Positions 31,341 through 38,559 of a DNA stretch of 38,559 nucleotides are shown piece by piece. The position numbers and the translations under genes were made by a program. The notes under the pieces were generated by a model. The model was given only the letters and a program-made list of their open reading frames with translations, was not told the DNA's origin and did not search any database. The DNA is from Staphylococcus schweitzeri. GTDB lineage: Bacteria > Bacillota > Bacilli > Staphylococcales > Staphylococcaceae. How positions within the stretch are numbered: position 1 is the first letter of the stretch; each line of letters begins with the position of its first letter. The stretch is from positions 165,743 to 204,301 of the forward strand of contig NZ_PPQS01000034.1 of assembly GCF_002902405.1 (NCBI RefSeq), given 5' to 3'.

Positions 31341-32795
31341 ATGGAAGATAATAAAATGAACCGTAGTCTTAATTCTAGGCACATTTCCATGATTGCTATA
31401 GGTGGTGCAATTGGAACTGGTCTATTTGTAGTTACAGGTAATATAATTTCACAAGCTGGACCCGGAGGCGCTATATTAGCCTATTTACTTATTGGTATTA
31501 TGTTGTACTTCTTAATGTCTTCTATTGGAGAATTAGCAACATTTTATCCAGTATCAGGCTCTTTTAGTTCATATTCAACACGTTTTATAGACTCATCACT
31601 TGGTTTTACAATGGGATGGTTGTACTGGGCATTATGGTCATTAGTTACAAGTGTAGATGTTATTGTGGCGTCAAATGTACTTTATTTTTGGGACACATTT
31701 AAATTTTTACACCCCATAACTTGGAGTTTAATATTTATTACAATCTTACTATTATTAAACATTTTTTCTGTAAAATCATTCGGTGAAACTGAATTTTGGT
31801 TATCATTAATTAAAGTAATTACAATTATAGTATTCATTGTATTTGGTATTTTAATGATCTTTGGTATTTTAGGTGGCCATAGTTATGGCTTTGAAAATTA
31901 TACAAAAGGCGATGCACCATTTGTAGGTGGTATCTCAGGGTTCTTAGGCGTATTACTAGTTGCAGGTTTCTCTGTTGGAGGTACCGAGGTAGTAGCTGTT
32001 ACCGCTGGTGAATCTGATGACCCTAAAAAATCAATGCCTAAAGCTATTAAGCAAGTTTTTTGGCGCATACTATTGTTCTACGTGTTATCAATTGCTGTAA
32101 TTGCTGCAATCATTCCATATACAGATCCATTATTACTAAATAAAAATGAATCAGTAAGTCAAAGTCCGTTTACGATTGTCTTTGATAGAGTTGGTATCGC
32201 TTTTGCAGCATCAGTTATTAATGCAGTTATTTTAACCTCATTATTATCTGCTGCAAATTCAGGCGTTTATACAACGGGTAGAATGTTATATTCACTAAGT
32301 GCAGATAATAAAGCACCTAAGTTTTTAAGCAAATTAAACAAAACTACAAAATTACCGCTTCGAGCATTATTAACGACATACGTTGTTGTTATTATTGTAA
32401 TCATATATGCGAATTACAATGCACATGCTGTATTTAACTTATTAAAAATAATCGGTTCAATGGTAATAGTTGTGTGGGGTTCAAGTATTTGGTCTCAAAT
32501 TCGATTAAGACAAGCAATTAAAAAACAAGGCGAAGATCCAAATAAAGTACTTCCATATAAAGCACCATTTTATCCATTAGGTCCTATCCTTGTTATTGCA
32601 ACTTTAGCATTCTTATTACTTGGAAGTTCATTTGAAAGCATGCTAGAAAATGATTGGTTGAGTGTGTTTAGAAACTTCTTACCTTTAATTATCTTAGCAA
32701 TTATTTATTTTGTTCATAAAATAATTCATAAGACAAAGTTTGTTAAACTTGAAACCATCAATTTAAAACCACATGATTATGAAAATCAAAAATAA
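31341..32795 (+). CDS. Amino-acid permease of the APC family (lysine-permease-like)
   Basis: The product has 484 residues and about twelve membrane helices. It belongs to the amino acid transporter family of the APC superfamily (PF00324): GGAIGTGLFVVTG at about 21-33, EVVAVTAGESDDPKKSMPKA near 215 and SAANSGVYTTGRMLYSLS near 310. Similar staphylococcal proteins are often annotated as lysine-specific permeases, but specificity cannot be read from the sequence. ATG at 31341 with GGGAG seven bases upstream; an ATG five codons later is a possible alternative. Confidence 0.88.
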   Translation: MEDNKMNRSLNSRHISMIAIGGAIGTGLFVVTGNIISQAGPGGAILAYLLIGIMLYFLMSSIGELATFYPVSGSFSSYSTRFIDSSLGFTMGWLYWALWSLVTSVDVIVASNVLYFWDTFKFLHPITWSLIFITILLLLNIFSVKSFGETEFWLSLIKVITIIVFIVFGILMIFGILGGHSYGFENYTKGDAPFVGGISGFLGVLLVAGFSVGGTEVVAVTAGESDDPKKSMPKAIKQVFWRILLFYVLSIAVIAAIIPYTDPLLLNKNESVSQSPFTIVFDRVGIAFAASVINAVILTSLLSAANSGVYTTGRMLYSLSADNKAPKFLSKLNKTTKLPLRALLTTYVVVIIVIIYANYNAHAVFNLLKIIGSMVIVVWGSSIWSQIRLRQAIKKQGEDPNKVLPYKAPFYPLGPILVIATLAFLLLGSSFESMLENDWLSVFRNFLPLIILAIIYFVHKIIHKTKFVKLETINLKPHDYENQK

Positions 32796-32830
32796 TTAAA
32801 ACAGTGTAAATATAAAAATCCCCTTTCATT

Positions 32831-32878
32831 CACGACAGATGCTTCAAACATTTGATAGCATTTGTCGTGTTATTTTAT
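32831..32878 (+). terminator. Terminator of the amino-acid permease gene
   Basis: CACGACAGATGC pairs with GCATTTGTCGTG (one G-T wobble) around a 15-base loop, followed by TTATTTTAT. It begins 35 bases after the stop. Confidence 0.8.
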
Positions 32879-33044
32879 GTAAAATCACTTCATATCATTA
32901 TGGAGATGCTTTCCATTTTAAGTATTTAGTATATTAACTAGTATTCTGTTCATTTTTATTCGAACAATATTTACATTCTTTATTTTAGATATTTTGCAGA
33001 TTGTGTATAATATAGATAAGAATAACTTTTCAGGGGTGAATTCA

Positions 33045-33359
33045 ATGATTGGACAAACAAATTTATTTGATGATGTATTAAAGCAAGATGAGAGATTTGT
33101 TATTGTGGTTCAAGCATTAGAAGAAAAGAATGGTCAATTATTAAAAAGAACTTTAAGGGAGTATCCCGGTTTAAATCATAAACAAATGAATGATTTATTT
33201 ACTCATTTAAAGGAATTGTTTTTAGAAGAGTCTTTTGCAGAGAATCAGTCAGCTTTTAGTATTACAGTATATACAAACTTAGACTATACTGCTGACCAAA
33301 TATATGCACATGTAAAACGTTTCAGAGGCAAACACGATTGGACACAAACAGCTAAATAA
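33045..33359 (+). CDS. Conserved-looking hypothetical protein, 104 residues
   Basis: I do not recognise a family. The protein is soluble and acidic to neutral. It starts MIGQTNLFDDVLKQDERFVI and has a helix-rich first half (ALEEKNGQLLKRTLREYP, MNDLFTHLKELFLEESF) and a C-terminal half with YTNLDYTADQIYAHVKRF. The ATG at 33045 follows AGGGG by eight bases, and a TATAAT lies at 33006-33011, so expression is credible. The frame extends 17 codons further upstream, over that TATAAT and without a binding site. It has its own terminator and is a single-gene unit between the permease and the HAD phosphatase. Confidence 0.8.
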   Translation: MIGQTNLFDDVLKQDERFVIVVQALEEKNGQLLKRTLREYPGLNHKQMNDLFTHLKELFLEESFAENQSAFSITVYTNLDYTADQIYAHVKRFRGKHDWTQTAK

Positions 33360-33372
33360 TTACCATATGCTT

Positions 33373-33420
33373 GCAGTGCATCTAACGAACCAGTTAGATT
33401 GTTACTGCTTTTTTAGTTTT
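33373..33420 (+). terminator. Terminator of the 104-residue protein gene
   Basis: GCAGT pairs with ACTGC outside, and ATCTAAC pairs with GTTAGAT inside. The T-run CTTTTTTAGTTTT follows. Confidence 0.85.
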
Positions 33421-33514
33421 ATAATACATTTCATTAAGAAGGTGCTTTACTTTCAAACAATTGGTTCATTATGATTTTCAACAGTTTTACATTACATCTT
33501 ATAAATACACAAAT

Positions 33515-33566
33515 TTAAAAGCCTAAACACTAGATATACGATTGAAAAATCATGTGTTTAGGCTTG
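33515..33566 (-). terminator. Terminator of the HAD gene and threonine operon
   Basis: On the minus strand AAGCCTAAACAC pairs perfectly with GTGTTTAGGCTT, followed by TTAAATTT. It lies ten bases after the HAD stop and is the first strong terminator downstream of hom-thrC-thrB on that strand. Confidence 0.85.
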
Positions 33567-33575
33567 TTTTAAATC

Positions 33576-34379
33576 TTAAAATAAATTTCTTAGAGCATGT
33601 GGAATACCGTTATTGTTATGATCTAACGTAACTTCATCTGCGTATTCCTTTAATTCGTCTGAAGCATTTCCCATTGCAATAGCTAATCCTGCTACTTCAA
33701 ACATTGATTTATCATTCATGCTGTCACCAAAAGCAACAACTTGGTCTACAGTAAATCCTAATTTATGACATAGCGCTTTAATCGCATTACCTTTTGAAAC
33801 GTCTTTAGCCATAAATTCTAAGAAAAATGGCTTACTAGTAGTAGCATCTACATTATCATTAAACACACCATTTAAATCAATTCTAGCTTCTGTAATATTC
33901 GCAACATAGTCAACACCCATGACCTTAGGAACATCATCTTGAATATACGCTTTGATATCATCAACACGTTTCATAGGTAATCCTGTTAATTCCGCTTCAA
34001 TATTCATGTATTCATGTTCACTATCGTAAATAATTTGTCCTTCATGATATGTAAGAACAAAAAAGCCTCTATCTCTACAATAATCTACTATTTCATCAAA
34101 ATCTTGCTTGCTAATAGATTTACTAACTTCCACTTCTTCATTTGCCATGTTAATCGTCTTACTACCATTATAACTAATAATGTAGCTATGGTGTTCTGGT
34201 AGTTTCAATTCTCTGGCTGTTGGAATCATACCTTCTGTTGGTCTTCCGGATGCTAATACAACATAAATCCCTTCATCTTGTATCGTTGTTAAATATTTTG
34301 CAGTTTCTTCTGAAACAACATTATCTGAATTTAGCAACGTATCATCCATATCTAAAACAACTGCTTTATAATTCGTCAT
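33576..34379 (-). CDS. Cof-type HAD-IIB family hydrolase
   Basis: The product has 267 residues. HAD motif I is VVLDMDDTLLNS with Asp10 (nucleophile) and Asp12. Motif II lies in VVLASGRP, Lys of motif III in SKGNAIKAL and motif IV in VVAFGDSMNDKSMFEVAG. The large C2 cap between about residues 85 and 185 places it in the Cof/IIB group, which dephosphorylates sugar phosphates and similar metabolites. The substrate is unknown. ATG at 34379; AGGAG lies 12 bases upstream. It starts 57 bases after thrB with no terminator between, so it may be co-transcribed with the threonine genes. Confidence 0.88.
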   Translation of the reverse strand: MTNYKAVVLDMDDTLLNSDNVVSEETAKYLTTIQDEGIYVVLASGRPTEGMIPTARELKLPEHHSYIISYNGSKTINMANEEVEVSKSISKQDFDEIVDYCRDRGFFVLTYHEGQIIYDSEHEYMNIEAELTGLPMKRVDDIKAYIQDDVPKVMGVDYVANITEARIDLNGVFNDNVDATTSKPFFLEFMAKDVSKGNAIKALCHKLGFTVDQVVAFGDSMNDKSMFEVAGLAIAMGNASDELKEYADEVTLDHNNNGIPHALRNLF

Positions 34380-34436
34380 ATCGTATTAAATCTCCTCTCT
34401 ATTCTGCATTTAATACTATTTTACAATATAAAGCGT

Positions 34437-35351
34437 CTATTGGTATACAATTCGTTCTTTAACACCACTGATATTAATATCGACCAATTCAGAATGGCAT
34501 GATACTACCTGACTATTTAATGTTCGAACTAATTCCCCACTATTTTCTTTACGACTAAAGACTAAAATTGATGGCCCAGCACCACTAATAACTGTTGCAT
34601 ATGCATTGTGCTCATTAGCAATCGCCTTAACATCTTCAAATTCAGCAATTAAATGTTGACGATATGGTTCGTGGAAACCATCTTGCTGCATAAGTTTACC
34701 TGCTAATTCATAATTGTGTTGTGCTAATGCACATATCATCGTATTACTAATCGAACTACATTTAACTGCTTCACTATGTGTTAATTTTTGTGGCAAAGCA
34801 CGTCTTGATGCTTCTGTTTTGAGTTCATAAGTTGGTATCGTTACAATCACATCCACGTCTGGTATGTCGATATGAGCAACTGACGTTTCTTTCGAGACAT
34901 CATTATAATATCCAGCGATTAAACCACCATAAATGGTCGGTGCAACATTATCAGGATGTCCTTCGATTTCTGTTGCTAATTGCAATACTTCATGTCTCGA
35001 TAATTGAATATCACCAAAGTAATTTGCAATATAAATTGCTCCCACTAAAGCAGAAGCAGATGAACCTAATCCTCTTGCTAATGGAATATCACTACGCATC
35101 TCGATACATAAATTAGGCAAAGTTACTTCATATTTTGAAGCTACTCGTTGCGCAACTTGATAAATAAAGTTTGTTTCATCTGTTGGTAATTGCTTTGATG
35201 CATCATCACGGAAAATATACTCCCATTTTGTGCCAGGTGTTTCCATTACAGATAGATACAAAAATTTATCTAAAGCCATACCTATAGAATCAAAGCCAAC
35301 TCCTAGGTTGGCTGTTGAAGCTGGAATTGTTAACTCCAAAACATTAGTCAT
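34437..35351 (-). CDS. thrB: Homoserine kinase
   Basis: The product has 304 residues of the GHMP kinase family. It phosphorylates L-homoserine with ATP, supplying the substrate of ThrC. GHMP motifs: [15 protein letters not shown] near the N-terminus, the phosphate-binding [11 protein letters not shown] at 90-100 and the C-terminal [16 protein letters not shown] at 35351 with AAAGGAG nine bases upstream. Its start lies one base after the thrC stop, so translation is coupled. The open frame runs 15 codons further into thrC without a binding site. Confidence 0.96.
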   Translation of the reverse strand: MTNVLELTIPASTANLGVGFDSIGMALDKFLYLSVMETPGTKWEYIFRDDASKQLPTDETNFIYQVAQRVASKYEVTLPNLCIEMRSDIPLARGLGSSASALVGAIYIANYFGDIQLSRHEVLQLATEIEGHPDNVAPTIYGGLIAGYYNDVSKETSVAHIDIPDVDVIVTIPTYELKTEASRRALPQKLTHSEAVKCSSISNTMICALAQHNYELAGKLMQQDGFHEPYRQHLIAEFEDVKAIANEHNAYATVISGAGPSILVFSRKENSGELVRTLNSQVVSCHSELVDINISGVKERIVYQ

Positions 35352-35352
35352 G

Positions 35353-36414
35353 TTATAAAGCTCCTTTAATATATTCAATAATACTATTCTTGTCATTTGG
35401 TAATGGCTTAATTGGATTATCTAATAGAGAAATAGCAGTATCTGGATCTTTTAAGCCATTACCTGTCAGTATTGCAACAACTTTTTTACCTTGTGGTAAC
35501 TTACCTTGTCTATGCAATTTAATTAAACCTGCAATAGAAGCATTACTTGCTGGTTCGCTAAAGACACCTTCCTTAGTTGTCATTAACTGATAAGCTTCTA
35601 AGATTTCTTCATCTGTTACACTATCAATTAAACCATTTGATTCTCTCAATGCATTTGTCGCCTTATCCCAACTAGCAGGATTACCGATCCGAATAGCAGT
35701 TGCAATTGTCTCTGGGTTTTTAATGACTTTATTTTGTACGATTGGGGATGCACCTTCAGCTTGGAAACCAAACATTTTAGGTAATTGTGACCCCTTAGCT
35801 TCATGGTATTCTTTAAAACCTTTCCAATACGCCGTAATATTACCTGCATTACCTACAGGAATCGCTAAAATATCAGGAGCTTCACCATCTAGCTGTTGTA
35901 CAATTTCAAAAGAACCAGTTTTTTGGCCTTCAATTCTATAAGGATTAACAGAGTTTACTAACTCAATTTCACCGCTTTTGGCAATTTCTTTCACAATCTC
36001 TAACGCTTCATCAAAGTTTCCTTCTATTGAAACTATCTCAGCACCATACATCACCGCTTGAGATAACTTTCCTAATGCAATTTTACCTTCTGGGATAACT
36101 ACAATTGCCTTTAATCCAGCTCTTGCTGCATATGCAGCGGCAGAAGCCGACGTGTTCCCAGTTGAAGCACAAATTACAATCTTCTTACCTTGTTCTTTAG
36201 CTTTAGTTACAGCCATTACCATACCACGATCTTTGAATGACCCAGTTGGATTCACACCTTCATATTTAACATATAAATCAATGCCTAACATTGCTGAAAT
36301 ATTTTCACAATGAATAAGTGGTGTATTACCTTCATTTAAAGTTAATTTAGGTGTATTTTCGTCTACTGGCAAATGCGCCTTAAATTCTTCTACTAATCCT
36401 TGCCATCTTCTCAT
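35353..36414 (-). CDS. thrC: Threonine synthase
   Basis: The product has 353 residues of the PLP fold-type II family, the short ThrC type found in Bacillus. It converts O-phosphohomoserine to threonine. The PLP lysine is Lys61 in [11 protein letters not shown], and the phosphate-binding loop is the GNAGN motif in [16 protein letters not shown] at 36414 with AAGGAG ten bases upstream, five bases after the hom stop. Middle gene of the hom-thrC-thrB operon. Confidence 0.96.
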   Translation of the reverse strand: MRRWQGLVEEFKAHLPVDENTPKLTLNEGNTPLIHCENISAMLGIDLYVKYEGVNPTGSFKDRGMVMAVTKAKEQGKKIVICASTGNTSASAAAYAARAGLKAIVVIPEGKIALGKLSQAVMYGAEIVSIEGNFDEALEIVKEIAKSGEIELVNSVNPYRIEGQKTGSFEIVQQLDGEAPDILAIPVGNAGNITAYWKGFKEYHEAKGSQLPKMFGFQAEGASPIVQNKVIKNPETIATAIRIGNPASWDKATNALRESNGLIDSVTDEEILEAYQLMTTKEGVFSEPASNASIAGLIKLHRQGKLPQGKKVVAILTGNGLKDPDTAISLLDNPIKPLPNDKNSIIEYIKGAL

Positions 36415-36419
36415 ATTAA

Positions 36420-37700
36420 TTAAACTCCTTCTACCGGATATACTTTTTCAACTAAATATCCATGCTTAGTGATTAATTCTTCTGGTGATGATTCCAATCC
36501 AATTATGACAGCTGCATATGAATCATCCTCATAGTTTGCTACACTTAATGATTTATGGAACGGTAATATAGACTTTAAGTCATTTTCAAACTTTTCTAAT
36601 AAATCATCAACATTTTTAATAACAACATAAAAGCTGGATTTTTCTTTAATGTTAATTTCTGCATCAGAATCCATCATCTCTCGTGTTTTATCTGTCTTTA
36701 ATTCAAAATGAGGCGGCAATGTATGTAAATCTGATTCAAAGAATAGTGCAACATTTAATAAATCACTTACTACCGCACTACCTGTTGCTAAACTACCTGC
36801 CCCTTTTCCATAAAACATCGTATCTCCTACAGCATCACCAATGACATAAATCGCATTATATTCATCTTCTACTGCTGCTAATTGGTGTTTCTTATCAATT
36901 AATGTCGGCTCTACTGAAGCATTAACTTTGCCATTTTCATATATTCCCTTACCAATTAATTTAATTTTATACCCCAGTTGATTAGCTACATTAATATCAG
37001 TTAGAGTTACACCGCTAATCCCTTTTCGTTTAACGTCGTTTAGTTTAATGACTTGGTTAAATGACAAATATGATGTAATAACAACTTTACGTGCTGCATC
37101 TACCCCTTCTACATCATCAGTAGGATCTGCTTCTGCAAAACCAAGTCTTTTCGCCTCATCGAGCGCTTCTTCAAATGTCGTTTGTTCCTTAGTCATCTTA
37201 GATAAAATAAAATTAGAGGTACCATTTAAAATTCCCATAAATTTAGAAATATTATTCGCATTCAAACCATTATTTATGGCATTTACGATTGGAATCCCAC
37301 CTGCAACACTAGCTTCAAACTTTAAAGCTACACCGTTTTCTTCTGCCAAATCTTCCAAAAGTTTTAGGTGTACTGCTAGTAAATCTTTATTTGCAGTGAT
37401 GACATGTTTTTTATTTTTCAGTGCTGTTCGTAACCAATCAACAGTTGGTTCAATACCACCCATTACTTCTATAATAATATCTAAAGAATCATCATTTAAA
37501 ATTTCATTAACATCTTCAGTTAAATGATATTGGCTAATATTTAATGGTCTTTTTTTAGATTTATCACGAACAAGGATATGTTTAATTACAATGTCTTTAT
37601 TTAATGTGTCTTGAATTTGCTGTCTGTTCTCTTCGATGATTTTTACTACACCAGACCCAACAGTACCTAATCCTAATAATGCTATATTTAAATTTTTCAT
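36420..37700 (-). CDS. hom: Homoserine dehydrogenase
   Basis: The product has 426 residues: an N-terminal Rossmann fold with [13 protein letters not shown] at 8-20, a catalytic domain with ANKDLLA and [14 protein letters not shown], and a C-terminal ACT domain from about residue 350 that usually mediates feedback by threonine. It reduces aspartate semialdehyde to homoserine. ATG at 37700 with GGAGG eight bases upstream; the 12-codon extension upstream has no such site. First gene of the operon, with a consensus-like promoter upstream. Also annotated dhoM. Confidence 0.96.
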   Translation of the reverse strand: MKNLNIALLGLGTVGSGVVKIIEENRQQIQDTLNKDIVIKHILVRDKSKKRPLNISQYHLTEDVNEILNDDSLDIIIEVMGGIEPTVDWLRTALKNKKHVITANKDLLAVHLKLLEDLAEENGVALKFEASVAGGIPIVNAINNGLNANNISKFMGILNGTSNFILSKMTKEQTTFEEALDEAKRLGFAEADPTDDVEGVDAARKVVITSYLSFNQVIKLNDVKRKGISGVTLTDINVANQLGYKIKLIGKGIYENGKVNASVEPTLIDKKHQLAAVEDEYNAIYVIGDAVGDTMFYGKGAGSLATGSAVVSDLLNVALFFESDLHTLPPHFELKTDKTREMMDSDAEINIKEKSSFYVVIKNVDDLLEKFENDLKSILPFHKSLSVANYEDDSYAAVIIGLESSPEELITKHGYLVEKVYPVEGV

Positions 37701-37768
37701 GTTATGTACCTCCGTTTGTGCTTTTGAGAAAAACAAATGTATTATTGAAAAACACTAGATGATAGTAT

Positions 37769-37797
37769 AGTATAGAATTATTCTTTATTTTTGTAAA
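37769..37797 (-). promoter_or_regulatory. Promoter of hom-thrC-thrB
   Basis: On the minus strand TTTACA (37792-37797) and TATACT (37769-37774) are 17 bases apart. A second TATACT repeat follows immediately. The leader is about 60 bases and I see no T-box-like structure in it. Confidence 0.65.
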
Positions 37798-37855
37798 GTT
37801 CGTAATATTCAAAATATAAATATATAATATCATTCTTACTTACAAAACTGAATAC

Positions 37856-37870
37856 AATTTTCTGATTTTT
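37856..37870. promoter_or_regulatory. Candidate CodY site between hom and the aspartokinase gene
   Basis: AATTTTCTGATTTTT matches the CodY consensus AATTTTCWGAAAATT at 12 of 15 positions, with all changes in the right arm. It lies 20 bases upstream of the aspartokinase start. CodY control of these genes is known in S. aureus; binding here is inferred. Confidence 0.4.
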
Positions 37871-37890
37871 TAGAAAGGTTGGCATGCACT

Positions 37891-38559
37891 ATGAAAGTTT
37901 CCAAATTCGGTGGTAGCTCCGTCTCCAATGCTACTCAAATTAAAAAAGTTTTAAATATTGTTAATTCTGATCCTGAGCGAAAAATTGTAATCGTTTCTGC
38001 ACCAGGAAAAAGACATGACAATGATGTTAAAACGACTGATTTATTAATCAGATTATATGAAAAGGTCATTAATCATCTTGACTATCATGATAAAAAAAGA
38101 GAAATTATTCAGAGATATGATGATATTGTAAAAGAATTGCAGATGGATGAAAGTATTTTACGAACAATAGACCAAACATTAGAACATTATATCGAGCAAT
38201 TAAAAAATAAACCTAAAAGATTATTAGATGCATTACTATCTTGTGGGGAAGATTTTAATGCACAATTGATTGCTTTATATAATAATAGTCAGGGTATTCC
38301 TACAAAATATGTATCTCCAAAAGAAGCGGGTATATACGTCACTGACGTTCCACAACAAGCTCAAATATTAGATAGTGCTTATAAAGAAATAAAGAAATTA
38401 CGAAATTATGATGAGAAACTAATTATTCCAGGATTTTTTGGTGTATCACATGAAGGTTATATTGTAACGTTTCCTCGCGGCGGATCTGATATAACTGGAG
38501 CAATTATTTCAAGTGGCGTTAGAGCTACTATTTACGAAAATTTCACCGATGTATCTGGT
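37891..38559 (+). CDS. Aspartokinase, N-terminal part (runs off the window)
   Basis: The first 223 codons are present and the frame is open at the right edge. The N-terminal nucleotide-binding motif KFGGSSVSN starts at residue 5, VIVSAPGKRHDND follows, and FPRGGSDITGAIIS lies near residue 195. This is the monofunctional aspartokinase family (ThrA/YclM-like type rather than the lysC of the lysine operon, judged from its place beside hom). It phosphorylates aspartate, the first step to threonine, methionine and lysine. ATG at 37891 has AAAGG 12 bases upstream. The regulatory ACT domains would lie beyond the window. Confidence 0.9.
   Translation, partial: MKVSKFGGSSVSNATQIKKVLNIVNSDPERKIVIVSAPGKRHDNDVKTTDLLIRLYEKVINHLDYHDKKREIIQRYDDIVKELQMDESILRTIDQTLEHYIEQLKNKPKRLLDALLSCGEDFNAQLIALYNNSQGIPTKYVSPKEAGIYVTDVPQQAQILDSAYKEIKKLRNYDEKLIIPGFFGVSHEGYIVTFPRGGSDITGAIISSGVRATIYENFTDVSG

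Noticed and set aside
37048..37527. 159-codon plus-strand frame antisense to hom
   Set aside because: Long but serine-rich, low-complexity translation mirroring the hom reading frame; no ribosome binding site.
37701..37768. T-box or threonine leader before hom
   Set aside because: The leader is about 60 bases long and lacks a T-box sequence, a terminator hairpin and a run of threonine codons.

Overview
The window is AT-rich, low-GC Gram-positive chromosome. Gene content, protein sequences and gene order match the Staphylococcus aureus complex: ParC, ParE, LexA, SosA, KatA, MscL, ThrB and Hom all read as close staphylococcal homologues. Several proteins (ParC, GlcT, the CAP protein, the C-terminus of Hom) seem to differ from the S. 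aureus versions I remember by a few percent. I therefore suspect a sister species such as S. argenteus or S. schweitzeri, but this rests on memory and not on an alignment. I see no prophage, insertion sequence, CRISPR array, rRNA or tRNA. This is core chromosome.

Layout, left to right. 1-1610 holds the tail of an unidentified plus-strand reading frame and an AI-2E family membrane protein. 1745-4616 holds the glucose-PTS antiterminator glcT and the alanine/sodium symporter alsT. 4867-9260 is the topoisomerase IV operon parE-parC, with plsY divergent from it. 10199-10425 is a structured intergenic repeat. 10449-14328 holds a cysteine-free HesB/IscA-like protein, a hotdog thioesterase and aconitase. 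14884-17095 is a divergent osmotic pair, the betaine carrier opuD and the channel mscL. 17163-21317 is sbcD-sbcC. 21440-24973 holds a CcdC-like protein, YneF, transketolase and YnzC. 25113-26112 is the divergent SOS pair sosA/lexA. 26334-28486 holds a possible 26-residue gene, a membrane-anchored CAP-domain protein and guaC. 28644-29529 holds the zinc-independent S14 paralogue and L33. 29620-32795 is katA divergent from an amino-acid permease. 33045-34379 holds an orphan 104-residue protein and a Cof-type HAD phosphatase. 34437-38559 is the hom-thrC-thrB operon divergent from an aspartokinase that runs off the right edge.

Two themes tie the window together. One is DNA damage: LexA-type operators lie at parE(C), sbcD(C) and, in three copies, between sosA and lexA, so a large share of an SOS regulon sits within about 18 kb. 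The other is metal and redox control: a perfect Zur palindrome before rpsN, a perfect PerR box before katA, and a Fur-like box upstream of acnA. The right end makes aspartate-family amino acids (aspartokinase, homoserine dehydrogenase, threonine synthase, homoserine kinase) from a divergent promoter region with a CodY-like site. The order lexA-(sosA)-ynzC-tkt-yneF-ccdC-acnA-thioesterase-HesB-plsY-parE-parC-alsT parallels Bacillus subtilis as I remember it, with sbcDC, opuD and mscL placed in between.

The least routine observations are: a CAP-domain gene whose only well-supported start is an AUU codon; a possible 26-residue ORF behind it; the hairpin-rich repeat at 10.2-10.4 kb; and the Fur/cre-like sites at acnA.
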